A stretch of DNA of 5,105 nt, from positions 1 to 5,105 of the forward strand of contig VBHV01000510.1 of assembly GCA_005881995.1 (NCBI GenBank). Reading direction: 5' to 3'. Position numbers and translations under genes: made by a program. A model generated the notes under the pieces. It saw only the letters and a program-made list of their open reading frames with translations. It had not been told where the DNA came from and did not search any database. Source of the DNA: Chloroflexota bacterium. Its GTDB lineage: Bacteria; Chloroflexota; Ktedonobacteria; Ktedonobacterales; Ktedonobacteraceae. Shown one piece after another: positions 1 to 5,105 of the stretch. Position 1 is the first letter of the stretch. Every line of letters begins with the position of its first letter.

Positions 1-328
1 TATCGCCATAGCCATAGCTGTAGAGTTCGCTGAATGGCTCTGCTCCACCATGCAGTAGCACGCAGGGGTGATCGGAGATGGATGCCTGTAACAGGGCAAG
101 GTCGGGATAGGGAGCATCGCGAGATACTGAGACTTGCGCTGAATACTCCTGCCCTTTCCAAAATACTTTGACAGGCAGTTTCTGCATGCCCCCTTGCTGC
201 GCGTTTGCTATGACATGTGCGCAGGTCAGGATCAGCCCTGGCGCGACAAAGAAACCCGTGCCGCTTGCGCTATTTGAGAGGATACGCACAGTGCAATCGG
301 CCAGCAGCTCGTACAGCGATTGGGTCAT
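1..328 (-). CDS. Trypsin-like serine protease, N-terminal part (runs off the left edge)
   Basis: This is the first 109 codons of a chymotrypsin-fold serine endopeptidase; the rest lies beyond position 1. After a short N-terminus comes the typical first barrel of a trypsin/HtrA-like protease: SGTGFFVAPGLILTCAHVI (about residues 22-40) carries the catalytic His38, and PYPDLALL (73-80) carries the catalytic Asp76. The Ser of the triad (GxSGG) would lie in the missing part. No signal peptide or transmembrane segment precedes the domain, so it probably acts in the cytoplasm, unlike most secreted trypsins. The ATG at 328 follows the Trypco1 stop by 16 nt, with AGGGG 11 nt upstream; upstream ATGs are out of frame and stop at once. 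In the family, cytoplasmic trypsins next to Trypco1 often carry C-terminal repeat or NTPase regions, which cannot be seen here. The protease fold is near certain; the role is inferred from its neighbour. Confidence 0.88.
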   Translation of the reverse strand, partial: MTQSLYELLADCTVRILSNSASGTGFFVAPGLILTCAHVIANAQQGGMQKLPVKVFWKGQEYSAQVSVSRDAPYPDLALLQASISDHPCVLLHGGAEPFSELYSYGYGD

Positions 329-344
329 GGTAACATCATCCCCT

Positions 345-677
345 CTACCTGGTCATGTCTTCGGTGATCTCGCCCCATTCCAGGGTGATCTTCAAGTTGG
401 CGTTTCCCGTGCCCTTGACCAGCAGCGCGGTTAGTTTTCCCGATTCGATACCGACCTGCACGCCGAACTCAACACTGGCCGCGCGGGGCTTCACCTTTTT
501 CAAGGTGGTGACCAGGGCTTTGGCAAGTCCTTCGACCGTGTCGGTCACTTCTTTGAATGGGGGGACGCCAAAAGCTACACGCTCTTCCCCACCTAGCGAG
601 GTCGCTTGAATGCTGATACTGGTGCCATCGTCGAGTATCGCCTTGACGACTTCTGTTTTGTTCGCTTCGTCTTCCAT
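345..677 (-). CDS. Trypsin-co-occurring domain 1 protein (Trypco1, CU044_2847-like)
   Basis: This small 110-residue protein is made of a single domain. It begins with two predicted strands (VVKAILDDGTSISIQAT, residues 10-26), then a GGEE turn and a short strand (VAFG). An amphipathic helix follows (KEVTDTVEGLAKALVTTLKK, 42-61), then a strand (AASVEFGVQVGIESGKLTAL, about 66-85) and a last strand ending in LKITLEW (95-101). The VEFGVQ...GKLTALLVKG...LKITLEW pattern is that of the Trypco1 family. It is known mainly as a neighbour or fusion partner of trypsin-like proteases in predicted NTP-dependent conflict systems; its biochemical role is not established. The start at 677 was chosen because AGGAG lies 5 nt upstream (683-687); a longer open frame to 794 lies inside the deacetylase gene and has no such site. 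It is 29 nt downstream of the deacetylase and 16 nt upstream of the protease, so the three are probably co-transcribed. No signal peptide is seen. Confidence 0.85.
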   Translation of the reverse strand: MEDEANKTEVVKAILDDGTSISIQATSLGGEERVAFGVPPFKEVTDTVEGLAKALVTTLKKVKPRAASVEFGVQVGIESGKLTALLVKGTGNANLKITLEWGEITEDMTR

Positions 678-706
678 ACCAACTCCTAAGGATAGCTTTT
701 CTGAGA

Positions 707-1549
707 TCATGCCCGCGCAAACAGATCGTTCTCTCCCTCGACATCGGGGCCGACACGTGTCGCGGCCAGTTGAAAGTATTCGTAACCGCGCCATTTGTGT
801 TGCACATCTTCGGGTAGCTGTGACAGTGGATTATTGGGATTTATCTGCGTGCGGTGCATAGACCAGGAGCGATTTTTTGTGTCCAGCCAGGGTTCTACGT
901 TGAGCCGGGCGGTGATCAGCTCATCGGGCATGCCCAGTTTTTCAGGGTCAAGCCCGCTAAACGAACCCTGGTAGTTCGGGTTTTGCGTCCGCATCCATTC
1001 GGCTATTTGACGGATGAAGCTGCGTGGAAACGCAGAATAGTAGAGCTTCGAGACCAGGTGAGCTGGCCCGTGTTCTGGATATTGCACGCCATCCGCCGCC
1101 GCGTAGAAGGCGCTGGTCGTATGGCGGTAGATGGCGATGTGATCGGGATGGCCGTAGCCTCCGGTTTCATCGAATGTCACCATCACCTGTGGGCGGAACT
1201 GGCGAATAATGGCCACTAGTTTTCCTACCACCTCAGCAGCGTTAGCTTGTGCGAGTGAGCGCGGGTCCCGGTTCTCCGGCGTTCCTACCATCCCAGAATC
1301 GCGATAGCCGAGGAACCACAAGTTATGTACGCCCAGCTCTTCAGCAGCCGCGCGCATCTCTCCCTCGCGCACTTCGCCCAGGTTTTCAGGTGTAGCCAGA
1401 GCGGGGTCCGAGATTTCTCCCACCTCTCCACGTGTAGCGTACACGAGGCCGGGTTCAATTCCTAACGTGCTATAATGGAGCATTGCGCCGCTCACTGTGC
1501 CCTCATCGTCGGGGTGAGCGTATACGCCCAGGAGTCGTTTCGTTGACAT
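707..1549 (-). CDS. PIG-L/LmbE family zinc-dependent deacetylase (Mca/MshB-like)
   Basis: This 280-residue protein matches the full length of the PIG-L (LmbE-like) family of zinc N-deacetylases and amidases. AHPDDE (residues 11-16) provides the zinc ligands His12 and Asp15 and the general base Asp14. GHPDH (133-137) supplies the third ligand His137. The segment from residue 40 (RGEVGEIS) with the downstream REGEMRAAAEELGV (61-74) is typical of the Mca/MshB branch, which removes acyl groups from GlcNAc-inositol or mycothiol conjugates. The C-terminal WSMHRTQINPN (229-239) also fits this branch. Family members act on many N-acetylated sugars and small molecules, so the substrate is unknown and mycothiol metabolism is not implied by this gene alone. 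The ATG at 1549 has AGGA 6 nt upstream (1556-1559), and promoter-like sequences lie just beyond. It is the first gene of the minus-strand operon; whether it works with the Trypco1/trypsin pair is open. No signal peptide is seen, so it is probably cytoplasmic. Confidence 0.9.
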   Translation of the reverse strand: MSTKRLLGVYAHPDDEGTVSGAMLHYSTLGIEPGLVYATRGEVGEISDPALATPENLGEVREGEMRAAAEELGVHNLWFLGYRDSGMVGTPENRDPRSLAQANAAEVVGKLVAIIRQFRPQVMVTFDETGGYGHPDHIAIYRHTTSAFYAAADGVQYPEHGPAHLVSKLYYSAFPRSFIRQIAEWMRTQNPNYQGSFSGLDPEKLGMPDELITARLNVEPWLDTKNRSWSMHRTQINPNNPLSQLPEDVQHKWRGYEYFQLAATRVGPDVEGENDLFARA

Positions 1550-1577
1550 AGGTTATCCTGTCTTTCTCTTTTGGACT

Positions 1578-1583
1578 ATTATA
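1578..1583 (-). promoter_or_regulatory. Second candidate -10 box (TATAAT) upstream of the PIG-L gene
   Basis: A perfect TATAAT lies on the minus strand 28 nt upstream of the start codon. Its best -35, GTTACA (1604-1599), is only 15 nt away and overlaps the -10 of the other candidate, so the two could be alternative start sites. It is weaker than the TTGACA-based candidate because of the short spacer. Confidence 0.35.
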
Positions 1584-1596
1584 AAGATATGACGCT

Positions 1597-1626
1597 ACTG
1601 TAACATCACAGCCGAAGAGCTGTCAA
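1597..1626 (-). promoter_or_regulatory. Candidate sigma70-type promoter of the PIG-L/Trypco1/trypsin operon
   Basis: On the minus strand a perfect TTGACA (-35, 1626-1621) is followed after 18 nt by TACAGT (-10, 1602-1597) preceded by TG one base away, an extended -10. Transcription would start near 1590, giving a leader of about 40 nt before the ATG at 1549. The match is by eye and not tested. Confidence 0.6.
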
Positions 1627-1703
1627 ATAGCTAGCCAATTGCACTTATCCTTTAAGAATAGAAAAAGTATTTGAACATTCCTCTATCTTTTCTATGGAAA
1701 ATA

Positions 1704-1712
1704 TGCTACAAT
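1704..1712 (+). promoter_or_regulatory. Extended -10 element (TGCTACAAT) pointing toward phoU
   Basis: TGCTACAAT on the plus strand fits an extended -10 (TGnTACAAT) and sits in an AT-rich stretch. There is no good -35 at 17 nt; TTGAAC at 1671 is too far away (30 nt). If active, it would transcribe rightward across the transposase remnant (antisense to it) into the truncated phoU about 290 nt downstream. Confidence 0.35.
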
Positions 1713-1731
1713 ATATTCAGTGAGGCAGCCA

Positions 1732-1756
1732 GTATTGTAGGGGCGTACCCCAATAC
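1732..1756. repeat. Inverted repeat/hairpin just past the transposase remnant
   Basis: GTATT (1732-1736) and GGGG (1740-1743) pair with CCCC (1748-1751) and AATAC (1752-1756), leaving a CGTA loop and a 3-nt bulge: a 9-bp stem in all. It lies 3 nt beyond the stop codon of the minus-strand transposase frame, so it could end that transcript or belong to the end of the insertion sequence. No T-run follows on either strand, so a classical intrinsic terminator is unlikely. Confidence 0.5.
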
Positions 1757-1759
1757 CAT

Positions 1760-1999
1760 TTAGATACGTAAAACGACGAGAGCAAGAAACGAGCCGTGGA
1801 GACAAGGAGCATGCAAATGGGCGTACCACTTGCGTTCATAGCGCGAGCGGGTGCGTTTGACGACGCGCGCTTGAAAGCGCAGGCGTCGGGCAGGCAGGCG
1901 TTCCTGGCGCACTTCGTGCAGCAGCCCCTGGCGCAGGGCGGGTCGCTGCCAGCAGGAGGCTTGCATCAAGCGCCACTGGCTGCGTTGGAGCGAAATCAG
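1760..1999 (-). pseudogene. C-terminal remnant of an IS4-type transposase
   Basis: On the minus strand this stretch reads as 79 codons and a stop with no start of its own and a stop codon just upstream at the junction with phoU. The translation has the look of the tail of IS4-family DDE transposases: an SLQRS...L-type segment, then LRQGLLHEVRQERLPARR and the basic FQARVVKRTRSRYERKW, comparable to the LP.RR.R.NPRVVKRK.S.F..KR tail common to that family. The catalytic DDE residues would lie upstream and are absent, so the piece is inactive. Its broken edge falls within a few bases of the point where the phoU homology begins, so it marks the scar of an insertion followed by deletion. The family assignment is from the motif alone. 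The antisense frames here are open by chance because the region is GC-rich. Confidence 0.62.
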
Positions 2000-2001
2000 G
2001 C

Positions 2002-2637
2002 ATGGTTATCGAGGCCGATACTATCATTGATAGCCTGCGCGCCGCTATTGAACAACATACCATTCGCCTGATAACCCTGCAACAGCCACTCGGCGGGCGC
2101 GATCTACGCCTGCTTACCTCTGTCCTCTCCATCGCTGGTGATCTAGAGCGGGCCGGTGATGGCGCGGCTGGCATTGCACAGATTATCCTGCGTATGGATC
2201 CCTTGCGCAATGTCAATGCAGCGCAAAGCGAAATAACATTGAATGTATCCGAAGCTGCGCGTGGAGAGGATCAAATCACCGAAACATCGATTCTTCAGGG
2301 CATGCTCGATCTGGGTAAAGAGGCGCGGCGAGTCTTGCAGGGAACAATAGATGCTTTTGCCCGCCGTGATGCCAAAGCCGCTCGCTATATCTGGGAAGAA
2401 GATGATGTGGTTGACGTGCGGTACCACCTGGTGCGTCACGATTTGATGGCGATGCTGGAAGGAGCGCGCGCAATTCCCGCCTTGCAAAGCGACTCCCGCA
2501 TTTTGCAGCGCGCTACTTACTTGCTCTGGATTGCCCATAAGTTAGAGCGCGTTGGCGATCATTGCTCCAATATATGCGAACGTGTGGTGTTCATCGTTGA
2601 GGGCGAAACGAGTATTAAGCCCAGGCCGGAAGAATAG
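2002..2637 (+). CDS. phoU: PhoU-like phosphate signalling protein, 5'-truncated
   Basis: PhoU is a cytoplasmic all-helical protein with two three-helix bundles. It links the PstSCAB phosphate transporter to the PhoR/PhoB-type two-component system. The first repeat here is cut short: MVIEADTIIDSLRAAIE corresponds to about residue 53 onward of E. coli PhoU (VIEGD...), so helix 1 and most of helix 2, some 50 residues, are missing. The rest is intact. QQPLGGRDLRLL (residues 27-38) and the metal-binding motif DLERAGD (47-53) belong to bundle one; the second motif KLERVGDHCSNICE (180-193) to bundle two. The upstream sequence in this frame has no PhoU similarity and a stop at 1858-1860; it is a transposase remnant on the other strand. 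The ATG at 2002 probably was an internal Met; GGAG at 1987-1990 is 11 nt away, so translation may still occur. The product may be nonfunctional or altered. No pst genes are nearby. Confidence 0.85.
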   Translation: MVIEADTIIDSLRAAIEQHTIRLITLQQPLGGRDLRLLTSVLSIAGDLERAGDGAAGIAQIILRMDPLRNVNAAQSEITLNVSEAARGEDQITETSILQGMLDLGKEARRVLQGTIDAFARRDAKAARYIWEEDDVVDVRYHLVRHDLMAMLEGARAIPALQSDSRILQRATYLLWIAHKLERVGDHCSNICERVVFIVEGETSIKPRPEE

Positions 2638-2651
2638 TCATCCTGGCTTTT
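2617..2651. terminator. Possible hairpin terminator between the convergent phoU and esterase genes
   Basis: AAGCCCAGG (2617-2625) can pair with CCTGGCTT (2642-2649) with one bulged C and a 16-nt loop; on the plus strand TTTT follows at the 3' edge. It overlaps the last codons of phoU and sits in the 21-nt gap between the two convergent stop codons. The long loop and short T-run make it weak. Confidence 0.35.
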
Positions 2652-2658
2652 CTCAACG

Positions 2659-3432
2659 TTATGGCCTTCCAATTGCCTGCAAGAACAGATTGGCCAGTTG
2701 CACATATCCCGATGGGCTGGGGTGAAATCCATCGCCGCTGATATATTCGGGATGCGCTGTCAACTGGCTGCCTTGACTGAACAGGTCAACGAGCGTTACT
2801 CCATAGCGAGCCGCTTGCCTGGCGATGCTGGTATTCCATTGCAGAATTGCCGAGAGCATTTGTGATCTCTGCGTGGATGTTTGATTGGCAAAGGCGGGCA
2901 GGCGGATTAGGTCTGGCAGATTAGCCATGGCGATATGGGCATGTGTATGTGAGCGCAGTTGTGCGAGCAGCGCATTCAGGTCTTGCATATAGTCAGAATA
3001 GGTGATGCCGCCAATAAAGTCATTCGCCACCAGCCAGATGGTAATCAAATCCGGTGATGTACTCAACGCTAATGGAAGTTCTTCAGAAAGCGCCTCATGT
3101 AGTTGTATCCCGCTCACGCCCAGGTTGACCATGTGCGAACCTTTGGGCAGGTGTGCTGCTACCAATGGCACGTAGCCCTGCGCTCCCGGAATATTGCTCC
3201 CCACTCCAACTGCATCCGAAGCTCCCAGCGCCACATAGGTGATAGGCTTATTGAAAATAAAGCCGGGCGTAGGCTGCACTTTTGTGGGTGTTTGTGACCC
3301 TGTTTGTGGATGGGTGGTTGTCTGTTGTGCATAGTTATTTACACTAGCGCAGCTTGAAAGGATGAGTGCGATGAGTAGTCCTGCTATGGTTAAAAATCTA
3401 TGGTATGGTGTTGGTACCAATTTATGTATCAA
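2659..3432 (-). CDS. SGNH/GDSL-type esterase, predicted lipoprotein
   Basis: This is a 257-residue secreted hydrolase of the SGNH superfamily. An N-terminal positive region (HK, HR) is followed by a hydrophobic stretch (FLTIAGLLIALI) and the lipobox LSSC, with Cys28 as the predicted lipidation site. A Thr/Gln/Pro-rich linker (about 33-56) then leads to the catalytic domain. Block I is ALGASDAVGVG, with the nucleophile Ser72 in GASD instead of the usual GDS; block II is NLGVSG (Gly105); block III is VANDF (Asn137); block V is DGFHPS, giving Asp234 and His237. All catalytic residues are therefore present. It probably removes acyl groups from a lipid or glycan on the outer face of the membrane; the substrate is unknown. 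TTG at 3432 is the chosen start because CTCCT (AGGAG on this strand, 3442-3446) lies 9 nt upstream and the signal peptide then has normal length; an in-frame ATG at 3459 lacks a ribosome site. Confidence 0.85.
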   Translation of the reverse strand: MIHKLVPTPYHRFLTIAGLLIALILSSCASVNNYAQQTTTHPQTGSQTPTKVQPTPGFIFNKPITYVALGASDAVGVGSNIPGAQGYVPLVAAHLPKGSHMVNLGVSGIQLHEALSEELPLALSTSPDLITIWLVANDFIGGITYSDYMQDLNALLAQLRSHTHAHIAMANLPDLIRLPAFANQTSTQRSQMLSAILQWNTSIARQAARYGVTLVDLFSQGSQLTAHPEYISGDGFHPSPSGYVQLANLFLQAIGRP

Positions 3433-3505
3433 AATGTATTTCTCCTGAGGAAGAAGCATGTAGGGACGCAAATCATTCCACCTGCCAATGTATCATATTG
3501 TATCA
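3425..3505. repeat. Short phased direct repeats (TGTATCA) in the divergent intergenic region
   Basis: TGTATCA occurs at 3425-3431, 3489-3495 and 3499-3505, with a degenerate copy TGTATTT at 3435-3441. The copies form two pairs, each with 10-bp spacing (about one helical turn), the pairs being 64 bp apart. They lie upstream of the actin-like gene, where the parC centromere or operator of type II partition cassettes is found. Part of the signal overlaps the esterase start codon and its -10 box, so promoter sequence may explain some copies. Confidence 0.4.
3497..3505 (-). promoter_or_regulatory. Extended -10 element (TGATACAAT) for the esterase gene
   Basis: On the minus strand TGATACAAT (3505-3497) matches TGnTACAAT, the same form as the candidate element at 1704-1712. 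Transcription would begin near 3490, about 57 nt before the TTG start. There is no recognisable -35 at 17 nt. The element overlaps one copy of the TGTATCA repeat, so a repeat-binding protein could control it. Confidence 0.45.
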
Positions 3506-3569
3506 CAGATGGGGTATTGCCTTCTATAAGTACCGCTCAAAAGGGCTTGAGATACCAGAAAAACCCTGG

Positions 3570-3580
3570 CTCGTTACGAG
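3570..3580. promoter_or_regulatory. Small inverted repeat (CTCGT-T-ACGAG) upstream of the actin-like gene
   Basis: A perfect 5-bp inverted repeat with a 1-nt centre lies 54 nt before the ParM-like start codon. Its size and place would suit an operator. TTGAGA at 3547-3552 could be a -35, but no -10 is found at 17-18 nt, so no plus-strand promoter is called here. Confidence 0.25.
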
Positions 3581-3634
3581 AATAGCACAAAGTGCATTCA
3601 CATTTTTGAGTTTGGATGAGGAGTGAATTTACAG

Positions 3635-4726
3635 ATGAAATGGTACCCCTATGGGCATGACTTTGGCAATGCGAAGATAGGTGGGGTCACCGTCCTTCGC
3701 GATGGGAGTACGTGCTCTTGCAGCATTCCCACCGCCTTTGCTAAGGCTGATATCGCTGCTATGCGCAATCTCGGCGTCCAAGTAGATCAGTCCAATACGC
3801 ATGTCATCCAGTTCCACGAAGAAGCTATGGCTTATGCCATCGGCGAACTGGCCTTACAGCAGTCGGTTGATGTTTACCATGGACGGGGTGATATTCAACG
3901 CTACGCTAGCAGGTATAGTCTGCGTGGGCTGCTGGCAGCTGCTGCTTCGTTGATCCCTGATACGGAATTTGGTCTCTCCGTTGTCACAGGCCTGCCGGCT
4001 GAAACCTATATCAAGAACATGACCCTGCGCAACAACATTAAAACGGCGTTGGAGGGGACACATCTCTTTACAGTAGATTATGGAAAGACCTACCGGCGTG
4101 TGACCATCGAGGTCACAACGGTGGTGATGGAAGGAGCCGGCGCTCTCATTACTTATGGGGATAAATCGATGAGCAAGACGGTAGAAAGTGCTGTGATTGA
4201 CATTGGCGGTCGCACGACAGACCTGTATGTGGCTCGTGGCCAGGTCCCTGTCACTGACTATTGTAAAGGCAAACCGTTAGGGGTGGAGTCGGCTACACAA
4301 ATGCTTATGGATACCTTCGAGAGCAAGTATGAACGCTCGCTCTCTTTGCTCGAAGCACGTGAAATTATGTATGCATATGCATCAAATGGCAGCGTCGACT
4401 ATCCCGATATTGCCGTGTACGGGAGAACAGTTAGCACGCACATCTTAGAGCGGTTGGCAACTGAAGCCGTGACGCAGATAGGGAGTGAGATCGTTTCCTT
4501 CATCGCTTCAGCCTGGCGCCAGAGTGATCGCGATGCTGTAGCGGCCAGCTTCAAGCCGGTGCTACATGTCGGTGGTGGTGTCTATTATTTCTATAACTTT
4601 CTCAAGAAGCGTATTCCTCATCTTTCTCGTCCAGATGATCCCATCCATGCCAATGCGCTTGGGTATTGCAGCCTGGCTAGTCGGCTTCTTATTCGTAAAG
4701 TTCAGGCGAATGGCGTCAAAGTATAG
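3635..4726 (+). CDS. ParM/StbA-like actin-type ATPase
   Basis: This 363-residue protein has the actin/Hsp70 ATPase fold of ParM/Alp-type bacterial actins. Such proteins form filaments on ATP binding and push or position DNA through a small adaptor. The nucleotide motifs are in order: phosphate-1 GHDFGNAKIGG (residues 7-17, Asp9), a VVTGLP strand-turn (116-121), phosphate-2 VIDIGGRTTDL (187-197), the connecting helix KGKPLGVESATQ (211-222), and the adenosine motif VLHVGGG (309-315). The C-terminal HANALGY (338-344) corresponds to the ANArGF motif of ParM-like proteins. Length fits the family (about 320-400). ATG 3635 is preferred: GAGGAG (3618-3623) lies 11 nt upstream, while the in-frame GTG at 3623 overlaps that site and cannot be served by it. 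A small gene follows after 18 nt, as in parMR operons. Whether this is plasmid-derived, chromosomal or tied to another cargo cannot be decided here. Confidence 0.88.
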   Translation: MKWYPYGHDFGNAKIGGVTVLRDGSTCSCSIPTAFAKADIAAMRNLGVQVDQSNTHVIQFHEEAMAYAIGELALQQSVDVYHGRGDIQRYASRYSLRGLLAAAASLIPDTEFGLSVVTGLPAETYIKNMTLRNNIKTALEGTHLFTVDYGKTYRRVTIEVTTVVMEGAGALITYGDKSMSKTVESAVIDIGGRTTDLYVARGQVPVTDYCKGKPLGVESATQMLMDTFESKYERSLSLLEAREIMYAYASNGSVDYPDIAVYGRTVSTHILERLATEAVTQIGSEIVSFIASAWRQSDRDAVAASFKPVLHVGGGVYYFYNFLKKRIPHLSRPDDPIHANALGYCSLASRLLIRKVQANGVKV

Positions 4727-4744
4727 TTAGAGAGGGAAGGCCGT

Positions 4745-5105
4745 ATGTCACAAGATCCAGAGAAGTATCTTTACTTTAATGTTGGTTTGCTCAAGAACTC
4801 TTTTGCGCTGGATGCGTTGCGACAAGACGCATTGAAGTACCATATGATTGACCAACCAGACCAGTTAATTGCTCTACGTCTGACGGAGTATTACGAGTTG
4901 ATGGCCGGAGGAGTTTTGCCCGTAGGCATCGCTGTGCCGCGTACTGTGAGCGTTGCAGCAAGCAGCAAAAGAGAGGGTAGTGAGGACATGACCCCAGTAA
5001 ACTCTACAGGGAGCAATAGCATAAGTCCTATGACTGGCCAAATGGGCACGTATCATCCAGATGGGGAAAACATTGTCGTTGCTTCACCTGATGCGGAACA
5101 GAATG
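4745..5105 (+). CDS. Putative ParR-like adaptor downstream of the actin-like gene (3' end outside the window)
   Basis: 120 codons are visible and the frame is still open at the right edge. The N-terminal ~53 residues look folded: a strand-like YLYFNVG (8-14), a helix around LDALRQDALKYHM (22-34), and another around PDQLIALRLTEYYELM (38-53). This strand-helix-helix arrangement fits a ribbon-helix-helix DNA-binding domain such as that of ParR. From about residue 70 the chain becomes rich in Ser, Thr, Gly, Asn and Pro and is probably disordered; in ParR the C-terminal tail is the part that contacts the ParM filament. AGGG at 4733-4736 lies 8 nt before the ATG, and the gap to the ATPase stop is 18 nt, so the two are almost surely co-transcribed. 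I do not recognise the family by sequence; the ParR assignment rests on gene order, size and predicted fold. Confidence 0.7.
   Translation, partial: MSQDPEKYLYFNVGLLKNSFALDALRQDALKYHMIDQPDQLIALRLTEYYELMAGGVLPVGIAVPRTVSVAASSKREGSEDMTPVNSTGSNSISPMTGQMGTYHPDGENIVVASPDAEQN

Noticed and set aside
678..794. N-terminal extension of the Trypco1 gene to 794
   Set aside because: The extension lies inside the deacetylase coding region, the added residues are Arg/Cys-rich and unlike the family, and a strong AGGAG precedes the ATG at 677.
854..1219. Plus-strand open frames within the deacetylase gene
   Set aside because: They are shadows of the PIG-L reading frame, which carries the AHPDDE and HPDH motifs.
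1817..2071. Plus-strand open frame with AAGGAG ideally placed before an ATG at 1817
   Set aside because: It lies antisense to the transposase remnant, crosses into the phoU frame region, and its Ala/Gln/Leu-rich translation resembles no family; the open frame follows from GC-rich codons on the other strand.
1836..2216. Minus-strand open frame antisense to the phoU start and continuing into the remnant
   Set aside because: The translation is Arg/Pro/Ala-rich low complexity, it overlaps clear PhoU coding sequence, and it is in a different frame from the transposase-like reading.
4367..4385. Palindromic TGCATATGCA in the ParM-like gene
   Set aside because: It falls in coding sequence (MYAYAS) and is explained by Tyr/Ala codon choice; there is no second copy.
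4812..4832. ATGCGT...ACGCAT inverted repeat early in the ParR-like gene
   Set aside because: It is a 6-bp stem with a 9-nt loop inside coding sequence, no T-run, not repeated; probably chance.
1..5105. CRISPR array, tRNA or rRNA genes
   Set aside because: I found no regularly spaced direct repeats of 20 bp or more and no cloverleaf or rRNA-like conserved stretches on either strand by eye.

Overview
This 5.1 kb bacterial window has a balanced base composition and short intergenic gaps. The best guess for the host is a soil-type Chloroflexota of the class Ktedonobacteria. That guess rests on the gene mix: a Trypco1/trypsin pair, an actin-like ParM gene with a small downstream partner, an SGNH lipoprotein with a Gram-positive-like lipobox, and extended -10 promoters of the form TGnTACAAT. 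It is inference from family distribution; no rRNA or other taxonomic marker is present.

Layout. (1) Positions 1-1626, minus strand: an apparent three-gene operon read right to left. It encodes a PIG-L/LmbE-type zinc deacetylase (707-1549), a 110-residue Trypco1 (CU044_2847-type) protein (345-677), and a trypsin-like serine protease (from 328, running off the left edge). Two candidate promoters precede it. (2) Positions 1627-1999: an AT-rich spacer, a hairpin, and then what reads on the minus strand as the last ~80 codons of an IS4-type transposase. (3) Positions 2002-2637, plus strand: a PhoU phosphate-signalling protein whose first ~50 residues are missing exactly where the transposase remnant begins. 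(4) Positions 2659-3432, minus strand: an SGNH/GDSL-type esterase lipoprotein, convergent with phoU and probably started by TTG. (5) Positions 3433-3622: a divergent intergenic region with short phased TGTATCA repeats. (6) Positions 3635 to the right edge, plus strand: a ParM/StbA-like actin ATPase (363 aa) and a short, partly seen partner that sits where a ParR adaptor would be, resembling a type II partition cassette.

How the genes fit together. The trypsin and Trypco1 genes belong to a group predicted from comparative genomics to act in NTPase/protease-based biological conflict systems. The part of the protease that would carry a signalling or repeat domain lies outside the window. The ParM-like and ParR-like genes form a second functional unit, with possible binding sites upstream. 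PhoU and the esterase look like ordinary chromosomal cargo. The phoU lesion shows that this stretch was rearranged through a mobile element. The two features most worth following up are the Trypco1-trypsin operon and the partition-like cassette with its repeats.
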